A stretch of 58,839 nt of DNA from Mesopusillimonas faecipullorum. GTDB taxonomy: Bacteria; Pseudomonadota; Gammaproteobacteria; Burkholderiales; Burkholderiaceae_B. The DNA lies in contig NZ_JACDXW010000009.1 of assembly GCF_020539505.1 (NCBI RefSeq), positions 1 to 58,839 of the forward strand. Direction: 5' to 3'. Below the pieces are notes generated by a model. That model did not search any database. It saw only the letters and a list, made by a program, of their open reading frames with translations, and was not told the DNA's origin. Shown here in pieces: positions 1 through 6,394 of this stretch; within the stretch, counting starts at the first letter, position 1, and every line of letters begins with the position of its first letter. The position numbers and the translations under genes are program-made.

Positions 1-59
1 TGCGGCGGCATCAGCTTCCTGACAACCTGTTCTTTGAACTCTGCGCTGTAACTAGGCAC
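1..59 (-). CDS. IS3-type transposase OrfA, N-terminal fragment (cut by window edge)
   Basis: Read on the minus strand from GTG at 59, the frame gives PSYSAEFKEQVVRKLMPP and then leaves the window. This resembles the helix-turn-helix start of IS3-family OrfA proteins, which bind the element's ends. A GGAG ribosome binding site lies about 7 bases upstream of the GTG, supporting the start. Only 19 codons are visible, so the family call rests on a short match. The gene faces away from the second IS3 element that begins near 113, and its upstream sequence (60-112) probably includes this element's terminus. Confidence 0.5.
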   Translation of the reverse strand, partial: MPSYSAEFKEQVVRKLMPP

Positions 60-112
60 TGCTTCACTCCGTCCGCCCCCTCAAATATTCAAATCAACTG
101 AGCGGACATCTA
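60..112. mobile_element. Probable terminal region of the left-facing insertion sequence
   Basis: This short stretch separates the left-facing OrfA start from an OrfA reading frame running right that lacks its N-terminal half. The abrupt entry into the second element near 113 suggests that one IS end lies here, inserted into the other element's orfA. No target duplication can be confirmed because the other end is outside the window. Confidence 0.4.
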
Positions 113-318
113 TTGTGACTGAGGGGGGCATGAGCAGTGCCACGTTCTATAAATGGCGCGCCAAGTACGGAGGCATGGATGCTGGGCTGATGTCACGCAT
201 GAAGGAGTTGGAGGCGGAGAACGCCCGGCTGAAAAAGATGTATGCAGAGGAACGGCTCAAGGCCGAAATCCTCAAGGAGGCCATTGAAAAAAGTGGTGAA
301 GCCATCTCACCGACGTGA
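113..318 (+). pseudogene. IS3-family transposase OrfA, C-terminal remnant
   Basis: The frame enters without a start codon at the junction near 113 and reads the end of the HTH domain (SSATFYKWRAKYGG), then a leucine-zipper-like helix ([15 protein letters not shown]) that mediates OrfA/OrfB contacts in IS3 transposases. IS3 elements usually make the fused transposase by -1 slippage on an A-rich heptamer. Here the run at 286-291 has only six A. With six, orfA runs on into an unrelated tail, and reaching orfB needs a +1 shift. Seven A would restore a canonical slippery site and an orfA ending soon after. I infer that one A was lost. Confidence 0.7.
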
Positions 319-1119
319 GATGGCGCAACGAGCGGTCAAGCAGTATGCAGCCAGTATTCGCCTGGCCTGCAACGCGTTTAGCATTAGCGAGAAATGTTAT
401 CGCTATCAGGCCAAGTTAAGCAGCGACAATCAGCAGATTGCCGACTGGCTGCTGCGCTTGACCCACAACCAACGGAACTGGGGGTTCGGCTTGTGCTACT
501 TGTATCTGCGCAACGTCAAAGGCTTCAAATGGAACCACAAGCGCATATACCGCATTTACCGTGAGCTGGAGTTAAACATGCGTATCAAACCGCGCAAACG
601 CTTGGTGCGCGAGCAACCAGAGCCCTTGGCGGTGCCGTACGCACCCAATGAAATCTGGTCGATGGACTTTATGCACGACCAGTTGGCTGACGGGCGCAGC
701 ATCCGGCTGTTCAATGTAATCGACGATTACAACCGCGAAGGCCTATGCATCGATGTGGACTTCTCGCTGCCTGCCTTACGAGTGATTCGTTCGCTTGAGC
801 AGGTTATGGAATGGCGCGGCAAGCCAAAAATTATTCGCTGTGATATGGCCCGGAATACGCAAGTTCTGCACTGATGGGCTGGGCTGAAAAGCACCATATC
901 AAATTGCAGTTTATCCAACTAGGTAAGCCGCAGCAAAACGCCTATATCGAACGGTATAACCGCACGGTACGCTACGACTGGCTAGCTCATCACCTGTTTG
1001 ATTCTGTGTCTGATGTCCAGGACTTCGCCACACGCTGGCTCTGGACTTACAATCACGAACGGCCAAATATGGCCTTGGGCGGCATTACGCCAATTCAAAA
1101 AATGGCCTTGGCCGCTTAG
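293..1119 (+). pseudogene. IS3-family transposase OrfB, frameshifted
   Basis: OrfB carries the catalytic rve integrase core. The first Asp is in [13 protein letters not shown] near 660, and the Glu is in NAYIERYNRTVRYDW near 945. The second Asp lies in IRCD at about 840, where family members continue with an Asn-Gly-Pro-Glu-Tyr motif. Here the bases after GAT read ATGGCC rather than AATGGCC. One lost A near 843 throws the frame, and the protein stops at 874. The remainder continues in another frame from 874 to 1119 and ends normally. The first usable start is a GTG near 293. The single-base lesion is exact enough that a sequencing error should be excluded. Confidence 0.8.
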
Positions 1120-1159
1120 CCTCTACGTTTAACGACCGTTAAAAATGGGGGGATTACCA

Positions 1160-1330
1160 GAGCGTCCCACGCCACCTGCTCTGTTTGATCATGGCTACCT
1201 CCATCGACTTCGATCACCCCCGCTGGCATTTTGCCCACCTTGAAATAGATCACGAAATCGCAACGGGCCTTTAGCCGCTCCAAGGATGAATCACACTCGT
1301 CGTACAGTAGATCAAAGGCCGATACCATTG
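1160..1330 (-). pseudogene. DUF2726-like protein fragment
   Basis: Minus-strand reading gives a fragment containing RCDFVIYFKVGKMPAGVIEVD followed by GSHDQTEQ. That pattern resembles DUF2726, an endonuclease-fold-like domain with a conserved Asp/Glu-rich strand often found in defence and island proteins. The C-terminus is lost at the IS3 right end (1159). The N-terminus is lost at about 1330, where the sequence switches to an AbiEii-like start. An apparent ORF runs across both pieces, but its first about 28 residues are a meaningless frame through the AbiEii remnant. Family assignment is from memory of the motif. Confidence 0.5.
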
Positions 1331-1432
1331 GAGCGCGAAGCGCGTTTCCTCGCCGAGTACCGGCAGAATATCGACCAACAGCCGTACACGGTCGGTATAA
1401 CGGCGATCCCAATGATCAAACAAGGTGCTCAT
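1331..1432 (-). pseudogene. AbiEii-like nucleotidyltransferase toxin, N-terminal remnant
   Basis: Starting at ATG 1432 with a GAGAG ribosome binding site about 7 bases upstream, the frame reads MSTLFDHWDRRYTDRVRLL and then a segment ending in TRFAL. In AbiEii/AbiGii proteins the nucleotidyltransferase glycine motif would come next. Homology stops after about 34 codons, where the DUF2726-like fragment begins. Its start overlaps the end of an AbiEi-like frame, which is the normal AbiE operon layout. AbiE is a type IV toxin-antitoxin and phage-defence system; here only scraps survive, so no function is expected. Confidence 0.5.
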
Positions 1433-1568
1433 CAAGATCTCTCGGTAAGGTTATCTGGTAAGTAGGATGCAGGCGTTCCCCTGGCACCAACGATCGTTTA
1501 CCCTGACCCAGATCAACATCATCCAATGGGACATGAGGCAACCACGCATCCACCTCGTAGTGCTCATG
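1416..1568 (-). pseudogene. AbiEi-like antitoxin, C-terminal remnant
   Basis: This minus-strand frame reads EVDAWLPHVPLDDVDLGQG and then a segment with GERLHPTYQITLPRDLDEHLV before a stop at 1418-1416. Basic, Pro/Tyr-containing C-termini of this sort are found in AbiEi-family antitoxins, transcription factors of the AbiE module. The stop overlaps the AbiEii-like start by 17 bases. Upstream there is an in-frame stop at once, and the repeat copied from the guaA flank begins at 1570, so the N-terminal DNA-binding domain is gone. The pairing with the AbiEii remnant is the best support. Confidence 0.45.
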
Positions 1569-1569
1569 T

Positions 1570-1668
1570 CATGAAAAATGCCATTGATAATACAAAAAGC
1601 ATCACCAATGGCATTCATTTTACAAAGCAGAATCAATCAGCTAGGAGAAAACCTCACTCCCACTCGAT
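1570..1668. repeat. Imperfect direct repeat, copy A (copy of guaA end and flank)
   Basis: About 99 bases match 3823-3920 in the same orientation at roughly three bases in four by eye. The match starts with CATGAAAAATGCCATTGAT and ends with an exact 16-base copy of the last bases of guaA. The two copies bracket the 2.2-kb stretch holding the toxin-antitoxin genes. This is the pattern expected of two related integrative elements stacked at one attachment site. Confidence 0.75.
1653..1668. other. Probable attachment-site core (att), distal copy
   Basis: The 16 bases CTCACTCCCACTCGAT are identical to 3905-3920, the 3' end of guaA including its stop codon. The 3' end of guaA is a known integration target for tyrosine-recombinase islands. 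The real recombination core may be shorter or longer than this identity block. A 7-bp inverted repeat (ATCAATA at 1670-1676, TATTGAT at 1689-1695) lies just beside it. Confidence 0.7.
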
Positions 1669-1803
1669 TATCAATAGGATATTTATCTTATTGATTTAAA
1701 TCAGCATTTCCAACCATATAAAACTCAATACCATCAAAAATACCATGTTCAGCGTGACACCTGATCGTGTCCAACAATGCCAGACACTGCGCTGAATATC
1801 CGT
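1669..1803. other. AT-rich non-coding stretch with inverted repeats
   Basis: Together with the remnants to its left this makes up the gene-poor span before the first intact island gene. It is clearly AT-richer than its surroundings. It holds the ATCAATA/TATTGAT inverted repeat (1670-1695) and a perfect 8-bp inverted repeat (GCGCTGAA 1789-1796, TTCAGCGC 1803-1810) that overlaps the stop of the next gene. The latter could terminate transcription coming from the right but has no T run. Confidence 0.5.
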
Positions 1804-1995
1804 TCAGCGCTGTACTGGTTCGCTACGCGTCGCTTCCTTCGAGTCAGGCGGATTCGGCCCGATGTAGACGGATTTACCATCCTTCCACACCACGGCGTAC
1901 TGGCCTAAGCGGCGCTTCCGATCCAGTGCCTTGGCCACGGAATTACGCAGGCTTTCCAGTGCCTTGCGCGTGTCTTCATCATATTGGGGAGTCAT
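1804..1995 (-). CDS. Small basic protein coupled to zeta-type kinase
   Basis: The 63-residue product begins MTPQYDEDTRKALESL. It has a charged helical N-terminal half and then a short beta-like stretch (GQYAVVWKDGKSVYIGP) that looks like a small fold with strand pairing. I do not recognise a named family. Its ATG overlaps the stop of the upstream zeta-like gene in an ATGA arrangement, so the two are probably translated together. Small genes beside zeta kinases are often antitoxins or accessory proteins. Here a role as antitoxin is inference from position only. Confidence 0.6.
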   Translation of the reverse strand: MTPQYDEDTRKALESLRNSVAKALDRKRRLGQYAVVWKDGKSVYIGPNPPDSKEATRSEPVQR

Positions 1996-2573
1996 AGGCC
2001 CGCCTCACTGCGTAGGTGCCGATAGACGGCATCATCAAAAATTTCAACACGATTCCCCTGCTGAGTAAACACAAGAGCCGGGTCATCCAAGCTGTTCAGG
2101 TAGCAGCGCGTCACGCTGACCCGGGGGGCATACAGTTCAAACAAGTTGCGCAAGCTACGGGCAAAACGCCGCTCAATCGCCTGCGCTGGGATACTGTGGC
2201 CGCCGTGAGCGACACGCTCGGCCACCCGGTCATGAGACAGCTGCACATTGGGTAGGGCCAAGTATGACATCTCCACACACCATCCGCTTTGCATCAAGCG
2301 ATCCACCAATCGCAAGTAGCCGCGCCCAGACAAAGTTGTCTCAAAGGCGAAGTCCTGGCGCGCCCGTTCGCACCGATCGATTTCCGCCAGATACAGCTTG
2401 GACGCAGCTAACTGCTCACGCTCAGGATTCAAGGGTGACAGCCCCGCAGCAATCAGGTCGGCATTGATGAACGTCTGGCATTGGGCGACCGCAGGCAGGT
2501 AATCCAGCGCAAAAGTCGTTTTCCCGGCACCGTTGGGGCCCGCAATGATCCAGCAAGTCGGTGTGGTAGTCAT
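1992..2573 (-). CDS. Zeta-toxin-like P-loop kinase
   Basis: The 193-residue protein opens with a Walker A motif (GPNGAGKTT, residues 12-20; Lys18), followed by FINADLIAAGLSP, the segment in which zeta-family kinases carry a catalytic Asp. AFETTLSGRGY follows as a further substrate-side motif. Zeta toxins phosphorylate UDP-N-acetylglucosamine and block cell-wall synthesis. Many chromosomal homologues are shorter and uncharacterised, and this is one of those. A GGAGG ribosome binding site overlaps the end of the gene before it (stop at 2580), and the 3' end overlaps the small gene after it by 4 bases. It is a three-gene unit within the island. Substrate and toxicity are not evident from sequence. 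Confidence 0.8.
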   Translation of the reverse strand: MTTTPTCWIIAGPNGAGKTTFALDYLPAVAQCQTFINADLIAAGLSPLNPEREQLAASKLYLAEIDRCERARQDFAFETTLSGRGYLRLVDRLMQSGWCVEMSYLALPNVQLSHDRVAERVAHGGHSIPAQAIERRFARSLRNLFELYAPRVSVTRCYLNSLDDPALVFTQQGNRVEIFDDAVYRHLRSEAGL

Positions 2574-2579
2574 TCCGCT

Positions 2580-2861
2580 CTACCCTCCAGATAAGCAGGC
2601 TGCTTGTCGACGTGCGCACTCCTGGTCGGCAATTTCGCCCGGCTGCAATGCTAGCTCGGTATCCCCCATACGCCCCAACACATCACGCAGACGCCCCGTA
2701 CAGGCAATGAGCGGCGGCTCAAACTCGTAGCCGGCGGCGACCATCATGGCCCCAATTTCTTCGGTGATGAAAAACGGTTCGGTAGCGTTTTGCTGCTCCA
2801 TGCGCTGTTGCTCCGATAGTCGCTGATCAGTAATGGCCTGTTCGATTTCTACAGCATTCAT
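2580..2861 (-). CDS. Small acidic protein upstream of zeta-like kinase (candidate antitoxin; possibly chimeric start)
   Basis: From ATG 2861 the product is about 93 residues. The first dozen (MNAVEIEQAI) match the start I associate with large class I DNA methyltransferases of island defence systems. The rest (from about QRLSEQQRMEQQ) is different: it contains EPFFITEEIGAMMVAAGYEF and ends in a Gln/Ala-rich tail. A second ATG at 2801 would give a 73-residue protein without the methyltransferase-like part and may be the original start. The stop lies 6 bases before the kinase ATG, and the kinase ribosome binding site overlaps its last codons, so expression is coupled. A neutralising role is inferred only from position. 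Confidence 0.55.
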   Translation of the reverse strand: MNAVEIEQAITDQRLSEQQRMEQQNATEPFFITEEIGAMMVAAGYEFEPPLIACTGRLRDVLGRMGDTELALQPGEIADQECARRQAACLSGG

Positions 2862-2889
2862 TTCAAAACCGATCTCGTCGAAACCATTG

Positions 2890-3309
2890 CTATACGTCTT
2901 TCCAGGGATTGATAACGGCCACGCCAACTGCTTCATAGGGGGCGGCGTCGCGCGACGCCACCATGAAGCCCCGCGATGCAGCAATGGCTGCGATGTAACC
3001 GTCTGGCGTCGGGAAACCGAGTCTGCCGTTCTTGGCTGTCACGGCAAGGTCCGCATAGTGGCGCGCCGCATCAGTGCCGAACGGCAAGACTCGATCCTTG
3101 AACAATTCCAGCAGCTCGGCAAGAGCACGGTCGAGCATGTTCTTGCGCTTGCTCTCCGGCAGCGCCTCGATGCCGAACAGCAGTTCGGTCAAGGTGATGC
3201 TGGATAGATACAAGGTTTCCGCTGCCTGCTCGTTCAGCCAGGCTCTTACGGTCGTATCCGGTTCCGGCTTCATCGCCTCAGAAACGACATTGGTACCCAG
3301 GATAATCAT
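2890..3309 (-). CDS. vapC: VapC/FitB-type PIN-domain toxin with substituted catalytic Asp
   Basis: The 139-residue protein has the PIN-domain layout of VapC/FitB ribonucleases. Acidic residues are at Glu42 (LTELLFGIE), Asp103 (TPDGYIAAIA) and Asp121 (VASRD), with the usual C-terminal GVAVINPW. The first metal-binding Asp, normally residue 5 in an IILDTN motif, is Gly here: the codon is GGT where GAT is expected. That Asp is essential for Mg-dependent RNA cleavage in the family, so the toxin is probably inactive although the reading frame is whole. It starts immediately after the antitoxin stop codon. Subfamily naming is approximate. Confidence 0.85.
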   Translation of the reverse strand: MIILGTNVVSEAMKPEPDTTVRAWLNEQAAETLYLSSITLTELLFGIEALPESKRKNMLDRALAELLELFKDRVLPFGTDAARHYADLAVTAKNGRLGFPTPDGYIAAIAASRGFMVASRDAAPYEAVGVAVINPWKDV

Positions 3310-3564
3310 TTAGTCGAAACTCACAGGCTTGGCCGGCGTCTTGTCGCGCACATTCTCGAAGACCGCAAATTCTTCGTCAGTCAGGCCAACCTTGCGACCG
3401 ATGGCGGCCAGTGCATCCCCTACACGTACACGTTTCTCTGGCTTGACCGCTGCCGCCAGAATCTCGCGCACCTCGGCTTCCGTGCTGCGACCGTGCTCGG
3501 CCGCCCGCACACGCAAAGCACGATGCACGTCATCCGGCACGTTTCTTACAGTCAGGATTGCCAT
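3310..3564 (-). CDS. vapB: VapB/FitA-type ribbon-helix-helix antitoxin
   Basis: The 84-residue protein starts MAILTVRNVPDDVHRALR, the beta strand and helix of an Arc/FitA-type ribbon-helix-helix DNA-binding fold. HGRSTEAEVREIL follows as the second helix. The tail (about residues 40-84) would wrap and inhibit the PIN toxin. Its stop TAA directly abuts the toxin's ATG, as in most VapBC operons. Such antitoxins repress their own promoter with the toxin as co-repressor. With the toxin's catalytic Asp lost, the antitoxin may persist as a DNA-binding protein. Confidence 0.85.
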   Translation of the reverse strand: MAILTVRNVPDDVHRALRVRAAEHGRSTEAEVREILAAAVKPEKRVRVGDALAAIGRKVGLTDEEFAVFENVRDKTPAKPVSFD

Positions 3565-3904
3565 ACTTCAAACTCTGCAATTTGCCATCTATGACAGCAA
3601 TCTTATTTCAATGCAGTCATTCAAACAAGTCATAAACACTACCAGTTGAAGCAGTTTAATGAAATTCGAAAAGGATCACTTATAGTGCTTTTTCCATCAA
3701 AAAAAGAAACTGAACGACATCCGGTGAAAAGCGATAAATGGTGAATTTCTCCAATCCCATGCCAGTACCATTCACTCGCCCATGGTATCAATCATGATTG
3801 CCATGGTATGCCCATCGGATACCATGAAAAATGCCATTGATGATGCAAAAAACACCATCAACGGCATTAATTTACTTAGTTAAATCAGTGGCTTATAAAA
3901 TAAA
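3565..3904. other. Non-coding stretch with CATGGTAT repeats beside guaA
   Basis: I see no gene in these 340 bases. They hold the likely vapBC promoter on the right of the operon. They also hold a cluster of short repeats: CATGGTATC at 3781-3789 with its perfect inverted partner GATACCATG at 3818-3826, and another CATGGTAT at 3802-3809. Such clustered direct and inverted repeats near an attachment core resemble integrase arm-binding sites. No integrase gene is left in the window to match them to. Confidence 0.5.
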
Positions 3905-3920
3905 CTCACTCCCACTCGAT
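3823..3920. repeat. Imperfect direct repeat, copy B (guaA-proximal)
   Basis: This is the partner of 1570-1668. It runs from CATGAAAAATGCCATTGAT into the last 15 bases of the guaA coding region. The part outside guaA is AT-rich and differs from copy A at scattered positions, so the two are related, not recent exact duplicates. Confidence 0.75.
3905..3920. other. Probable attachment-site core (att), within the guaA 3' end
   Basis: The 16 bases identical to 1653-1668 cover the guaA stop codon and the codons for the last residues (IEWE). Integration here leaves guaA intact because the element supplies the same bases, which is the usual logic of such sites. Confidence 0.7.
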
Positions 3921-5492
3921 CGTTGCAGGCGGTTTGCTGGACACGTCGTACGTCACCCGATTGATTCCTCTGACCTCGTTGATAATGCGAGAGGACACAC
4001 GTTTGAGCAAGTTGTAGGGGAGTTCTGCCCAGTCGGCTGTCATGAAGTCGGTGGTTTCTACCGCACGCAAAGCAACGACGTAGTCATAGGTGCGCCCGTC
4101 GCCCATGACCCCTACGGATTTCACCGGCAGGAAGACGGCAAAAGCTTGGGAGGTTTGGTCGTACCAGTTTTTGCCGGTAACGGGGTCTAGCGTTTTGCGC
4201 AGCTCTTCGATGAAAATGGCATCGGCACGGCGCAGCAGGTCGGCGTATTCTTTTTTGACTTCGCCCAAGATACGAACCCCCAGGCCTGGGCCGGGGAAAG
4301 GATGGCGATAGACCATTTCGGGCGGCAAGCCCAAAGCGACGCCCAGTTTGCGCACTTCGTCTTTGAAAAGCTCGCGCAGAGGCTCGAGCAACTTCATGTT
4401 CAAGGTGTCGGGCAAACCGCCGACGTTATGGTGCGACTTGATTGCGACTGCTTTGCCGGTTTTGCTGGCTGCCGACTCGATGACGTCGGGGTAGATGGTG
4501 CCTTGTGCCAACCAGCGGGCATTTTTAAGCTTGGCGGCCTCGCTCTGGAAGACTTCAACAAACTCTTTACCAATGATTTTGCGCTTGGCTTCGGGGTCGG
4601 AGACACCTGCCAGCTGACTCATGAATTGCTCGGTGGCGTCGATGTGAATGACGCGCACGCCCAGATTCTTCACGAAGGTTTGCATGACCTGTTCAGCTTC
4701 GTTCAGGCGCAGCAGGCCGTGATCGACGAAAACGCAGGTGAGCTGGTCGCCGATAGCGCGATGGATCAGCGCCGCAGCCACGGAAGAGTCGACGCCGCCC
4801 GACAAGCCTAGCAAGACCTCTTCGTCGCCGACCTGTTCGCGAATGCGATCGACGGCTTCATCTATATAGTTAGGCATGCTCCAGTCGCCCGTGCAGCCGC
4901 AGATATCGCGCACGAAACGGGTCAGCATGGCGGGGCCTTGCTGAGTGTGGGTGACTTCGGGATGGAATTGCACTGCATAGAAGCGGCGCACTTCGTCTGC
5001 CATGCCTGCGATGGGGCAGGACTCGGTAGAAGCCATCAACTTGAAGCCTGGAGGCAGCTTGGCGACTTTGTCTCCGTGGCTCATCCAGACCTTCAACATG
5101 CCATAGCCTTCGGGCGTGGCGAAATCCTGGATGTCTTTCAGCAGTTGGGTGTGGCCATGGGCGCGCACCTCGGCGTAACCGAATTCACGTTGGTCGGACC
5201 AGATGACTTCACCGCCTAGTTGCTGCGCCATGGCTTGCATACCGTAGCAAATGCCTAGCACCGGCACCCCGGCTTCGAATACGGCAGGCGGCACGGAAGG
5301 GGCGTCGTCGCCATAAGCCGAGGCATGGCTGCCCGACAGAATAAGGCCCTTGAGTTGGGGCCGCGCAAGGGCCGCCGCATCTATCGTATCGCCCGGCACG
5401 ATCTCGCAATAAACGCCGGCTTCGCGCACACGGCGGGCAATCAGCTGCGTAACCTGTGAACCGAAGTCGAGGATGAGAATAGTCTGATGCAT
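3906..5492 (-). CDS. guaA: GMP synthase (glutamine-hydrolysing)
   Basis: GuaA converts XMP to GMP using ATP and glutamine, the last step of guanine nucleotide synthesis, in the cytoplasm. The 528-residue protein has the class I glutamine amidotransferase domain with nucleophile Cys82 (GICYGMQ) and the His177/Glu179 pair (QFHPEV). The ATP pyrophosphatase P-loop SGGVDSS follows at 231-237, then the C-terminal dimerisation domain ending in TIEWE. The frame is open 32 codons further upstream, but [13 protein letters not shown] matches the family N-terminus, so 5492 is the start. guaB, usually its neighbour, lies 6.8 kb upstream in the same direction. The 3' end serves as a probable island attachment site. 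Confidence 0.97.
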   Translation of the reverse strand: MHQTILILDFGSQVTQLIARRVREAGVYCEIVPGDTIDAAALARPQLKGLILSGSHASAYGDDAPSVPPAVFEAGVPVLGICYGMQAMAQQLGGEVIWSDQREFGYAEVRAHGHTQLLKDIQDFATPEGYGMLKVWMSHGDKVAKLPPGFKLMASTESCPIAGMADEVRRFYAVQFHPEVTHTQQGPAMLTRFVRDICGCTGDWSMPNYIDEAVDRIREQVGDEEVLLGLSGGVDSSVAAALIHRAIGDQLTCVFVDHGLLRLNEAEQVMQTFVKNLGVRVIHIDATEQFMSQLAGVSDPEAKRKIIGKEFVEVFQSEAAKLKNARWLAQGTIYPDVIESAASKTGKAVAIKSHHNVGGLPDTLNMKLLEPLRELFKDEVRKLGVALGLPPEMVYRHPFPGPGLGVRILGEVKKEYADLLRRADAIFIEELRKTLDPVTGKNWYDQTSQAFAVFLPVKSVGVMGDGRTYDYVVALRAVETTDFMTADWAELPYNLLKRVSSRIINEVRGINRVTYDVSSKPPATIEWE

Positions 5493-5651
5493 GATGAAGG
5501 AATCGCCAAAGCGCAAAAAAGGAGTCGCTATTGTAATGAACCCCGCGCCAATGCGCGCGGCGGGCCTAACCCTGAGCGTACAGAGCACGCATATGAGTGA
5601 CAGTAAAACAGGTTTTTGTGGTGTCTAGGCAACTGGAAGCCCCGCACCAAA

Positions 5652-5671
5652 TGCTGTATATTTATACAGCA
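5652..5671. promoter_or_regulatory. LexA box (SOS operator) of the imu cassette
   Basis: CTGTATATTTATACAG at 5654-5669 fits the CTGT-N8-ACAG consensus exactly, and the symmetry extends one more base pair on each side with an AT-rich centre. It lies about 30 bases before the imuA start. LexA repression of imuA-imuB-dnaE2 is well known in other proteobacteria. The site also sits upstream of divergent guaA but much further from it (about 160 bases). Confidence 0.93.
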
Positions 5672-5701
5672 TAAATGCAAACCACGGTATGACCTTTCCA
5701 G

Positions 5702-6394
5702 ATGAATACCCCCGCCTCTCTTGAAAACCTGCACCCCGCCTTGTGGCGGGCGTCTCAACTTGCCCAGGCTCCCGCCGCCGTTGTAGACACTGGTTATGCG
5801 CCTCTGAACGATGTTTTGCCGGGCGGTGGATGGCCCTTAGGAGAACTCATCGAATTTTGCCTGCCACAAGCGGGCATAGGCGAAATTCACCTACTGCGCC
5901 CAAGCTTGACCGCATTGGAGGCAGCCTCAGTGGTACTCATACAGCCCCCCTACCCCCCTTGCGCCACCAACTGGCCTACCCAATTAGCCTCCTCCTGCCT
6001 GTGGTTACGCCCCCAACACGCCACCGACGCCCTTTGGGCCGCAGAACAAGTTTTACGTAGCCGGTCTTTTACCGTGCTATTGCTATGGCAGCAAACACTG
6101 TCATTCCAGGCTGCACGCCGCCTGCATCTGGCAGCACAAGCCGGGCGCACCTTGTGTGTGCTGTATCGCCCATGGCGCGCATGCTCTCAGGCCAGCCCCG
6201 CCTCCTTGCGTCTGTCTTTGCAGCCCACGCCTCAAGGACTAAGCATCCACGTGCTCAAACGCCGCGGCCACCCCCATTCTTCACCTGTACTGCTACGGTT
6301 GGCTACGCGTACTAAAGCCTCGCACCATGGTTTGGATAGCTCTACATTTCCATCATTTCGTACTCGACACCCTCACCCCACACTGGCGCACTGA
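5702..6394 (+). CDS. imuA: ImuA, translesion synthesis accessory protein
   Basis: ImuA is the RecA-like first protein of the ImuA-ImuB-DnaE2 mutasome, which carries out error-prone bypass after DNA damage. The 230-residue product shows the typical start (NLHPALWRASQLAQ), a GYAPLNDVLPGGGWPLGELIE segment corresponding to the degenerate RecA-like N-terminal region, and WLRPQHATDALWAAEQVLRS in the middle. There is no clear Walker A, as expected. The last about 23 codons overlap imuB, so this C-terminal tail is probably not a conserved part. A perfect LexA box precedes it. Ribosome binding site complementarity is weak. Confidence 0.88.
   Translation: MNTPASLENLHPALWRASQLAQAPAAVVDTGYAPLNDVLPGGGWPLGELIEFCLPQAGIGEIHLLRPSLTALEAASVVLIQPPYPPCATNWPTQLASSCLWLRPQHATDALWAAEQVLRSRSFTVLLLWQQTLSFQAARRLHLAAQAGRTLCVLYRPWRACSQASPASLRLSLQPTPQGLSIHVLKRRGHPHSSPVLLRLATRTKASHHGLDSSTFPSFRTRHPHPTLAH

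Larger units (their letters stand above)
113..1159 (+). mobile_element. Truncated IS3-family insertion sequence
   Basis: The segment carries the C-terminal part of orfA and a frameshifted orfB with the IS3-family DDE integrase core. The right end is placed near 1159: the non-coding tail after orfB ends in an A-run, six G and ATTACCA, with the CA dinucleotide usual for IS3 ends. The next base continues a different, minus-strand coding frame. The left end is missing because another element joins within orfA near 112. With orfA truncated and orfB frameshifted, this copy cannot make transposase unless complemented. Confidence 0.75.

Noticed and set aside
1116-1412. A 98-codon minus-strand frame taken as one gene
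   Set aside because: Its ends are IS tail and an AbiEii remnant read out of frame; only the middle part is meaningful, so it was annotated as separate fragments.
1451-1636. A 61-codon minus-strand frame
   Set aside because: It runs through the att-flank repeat and the AbiEi remnant in a wrong frame (Met/Trp-rich); not a gene.
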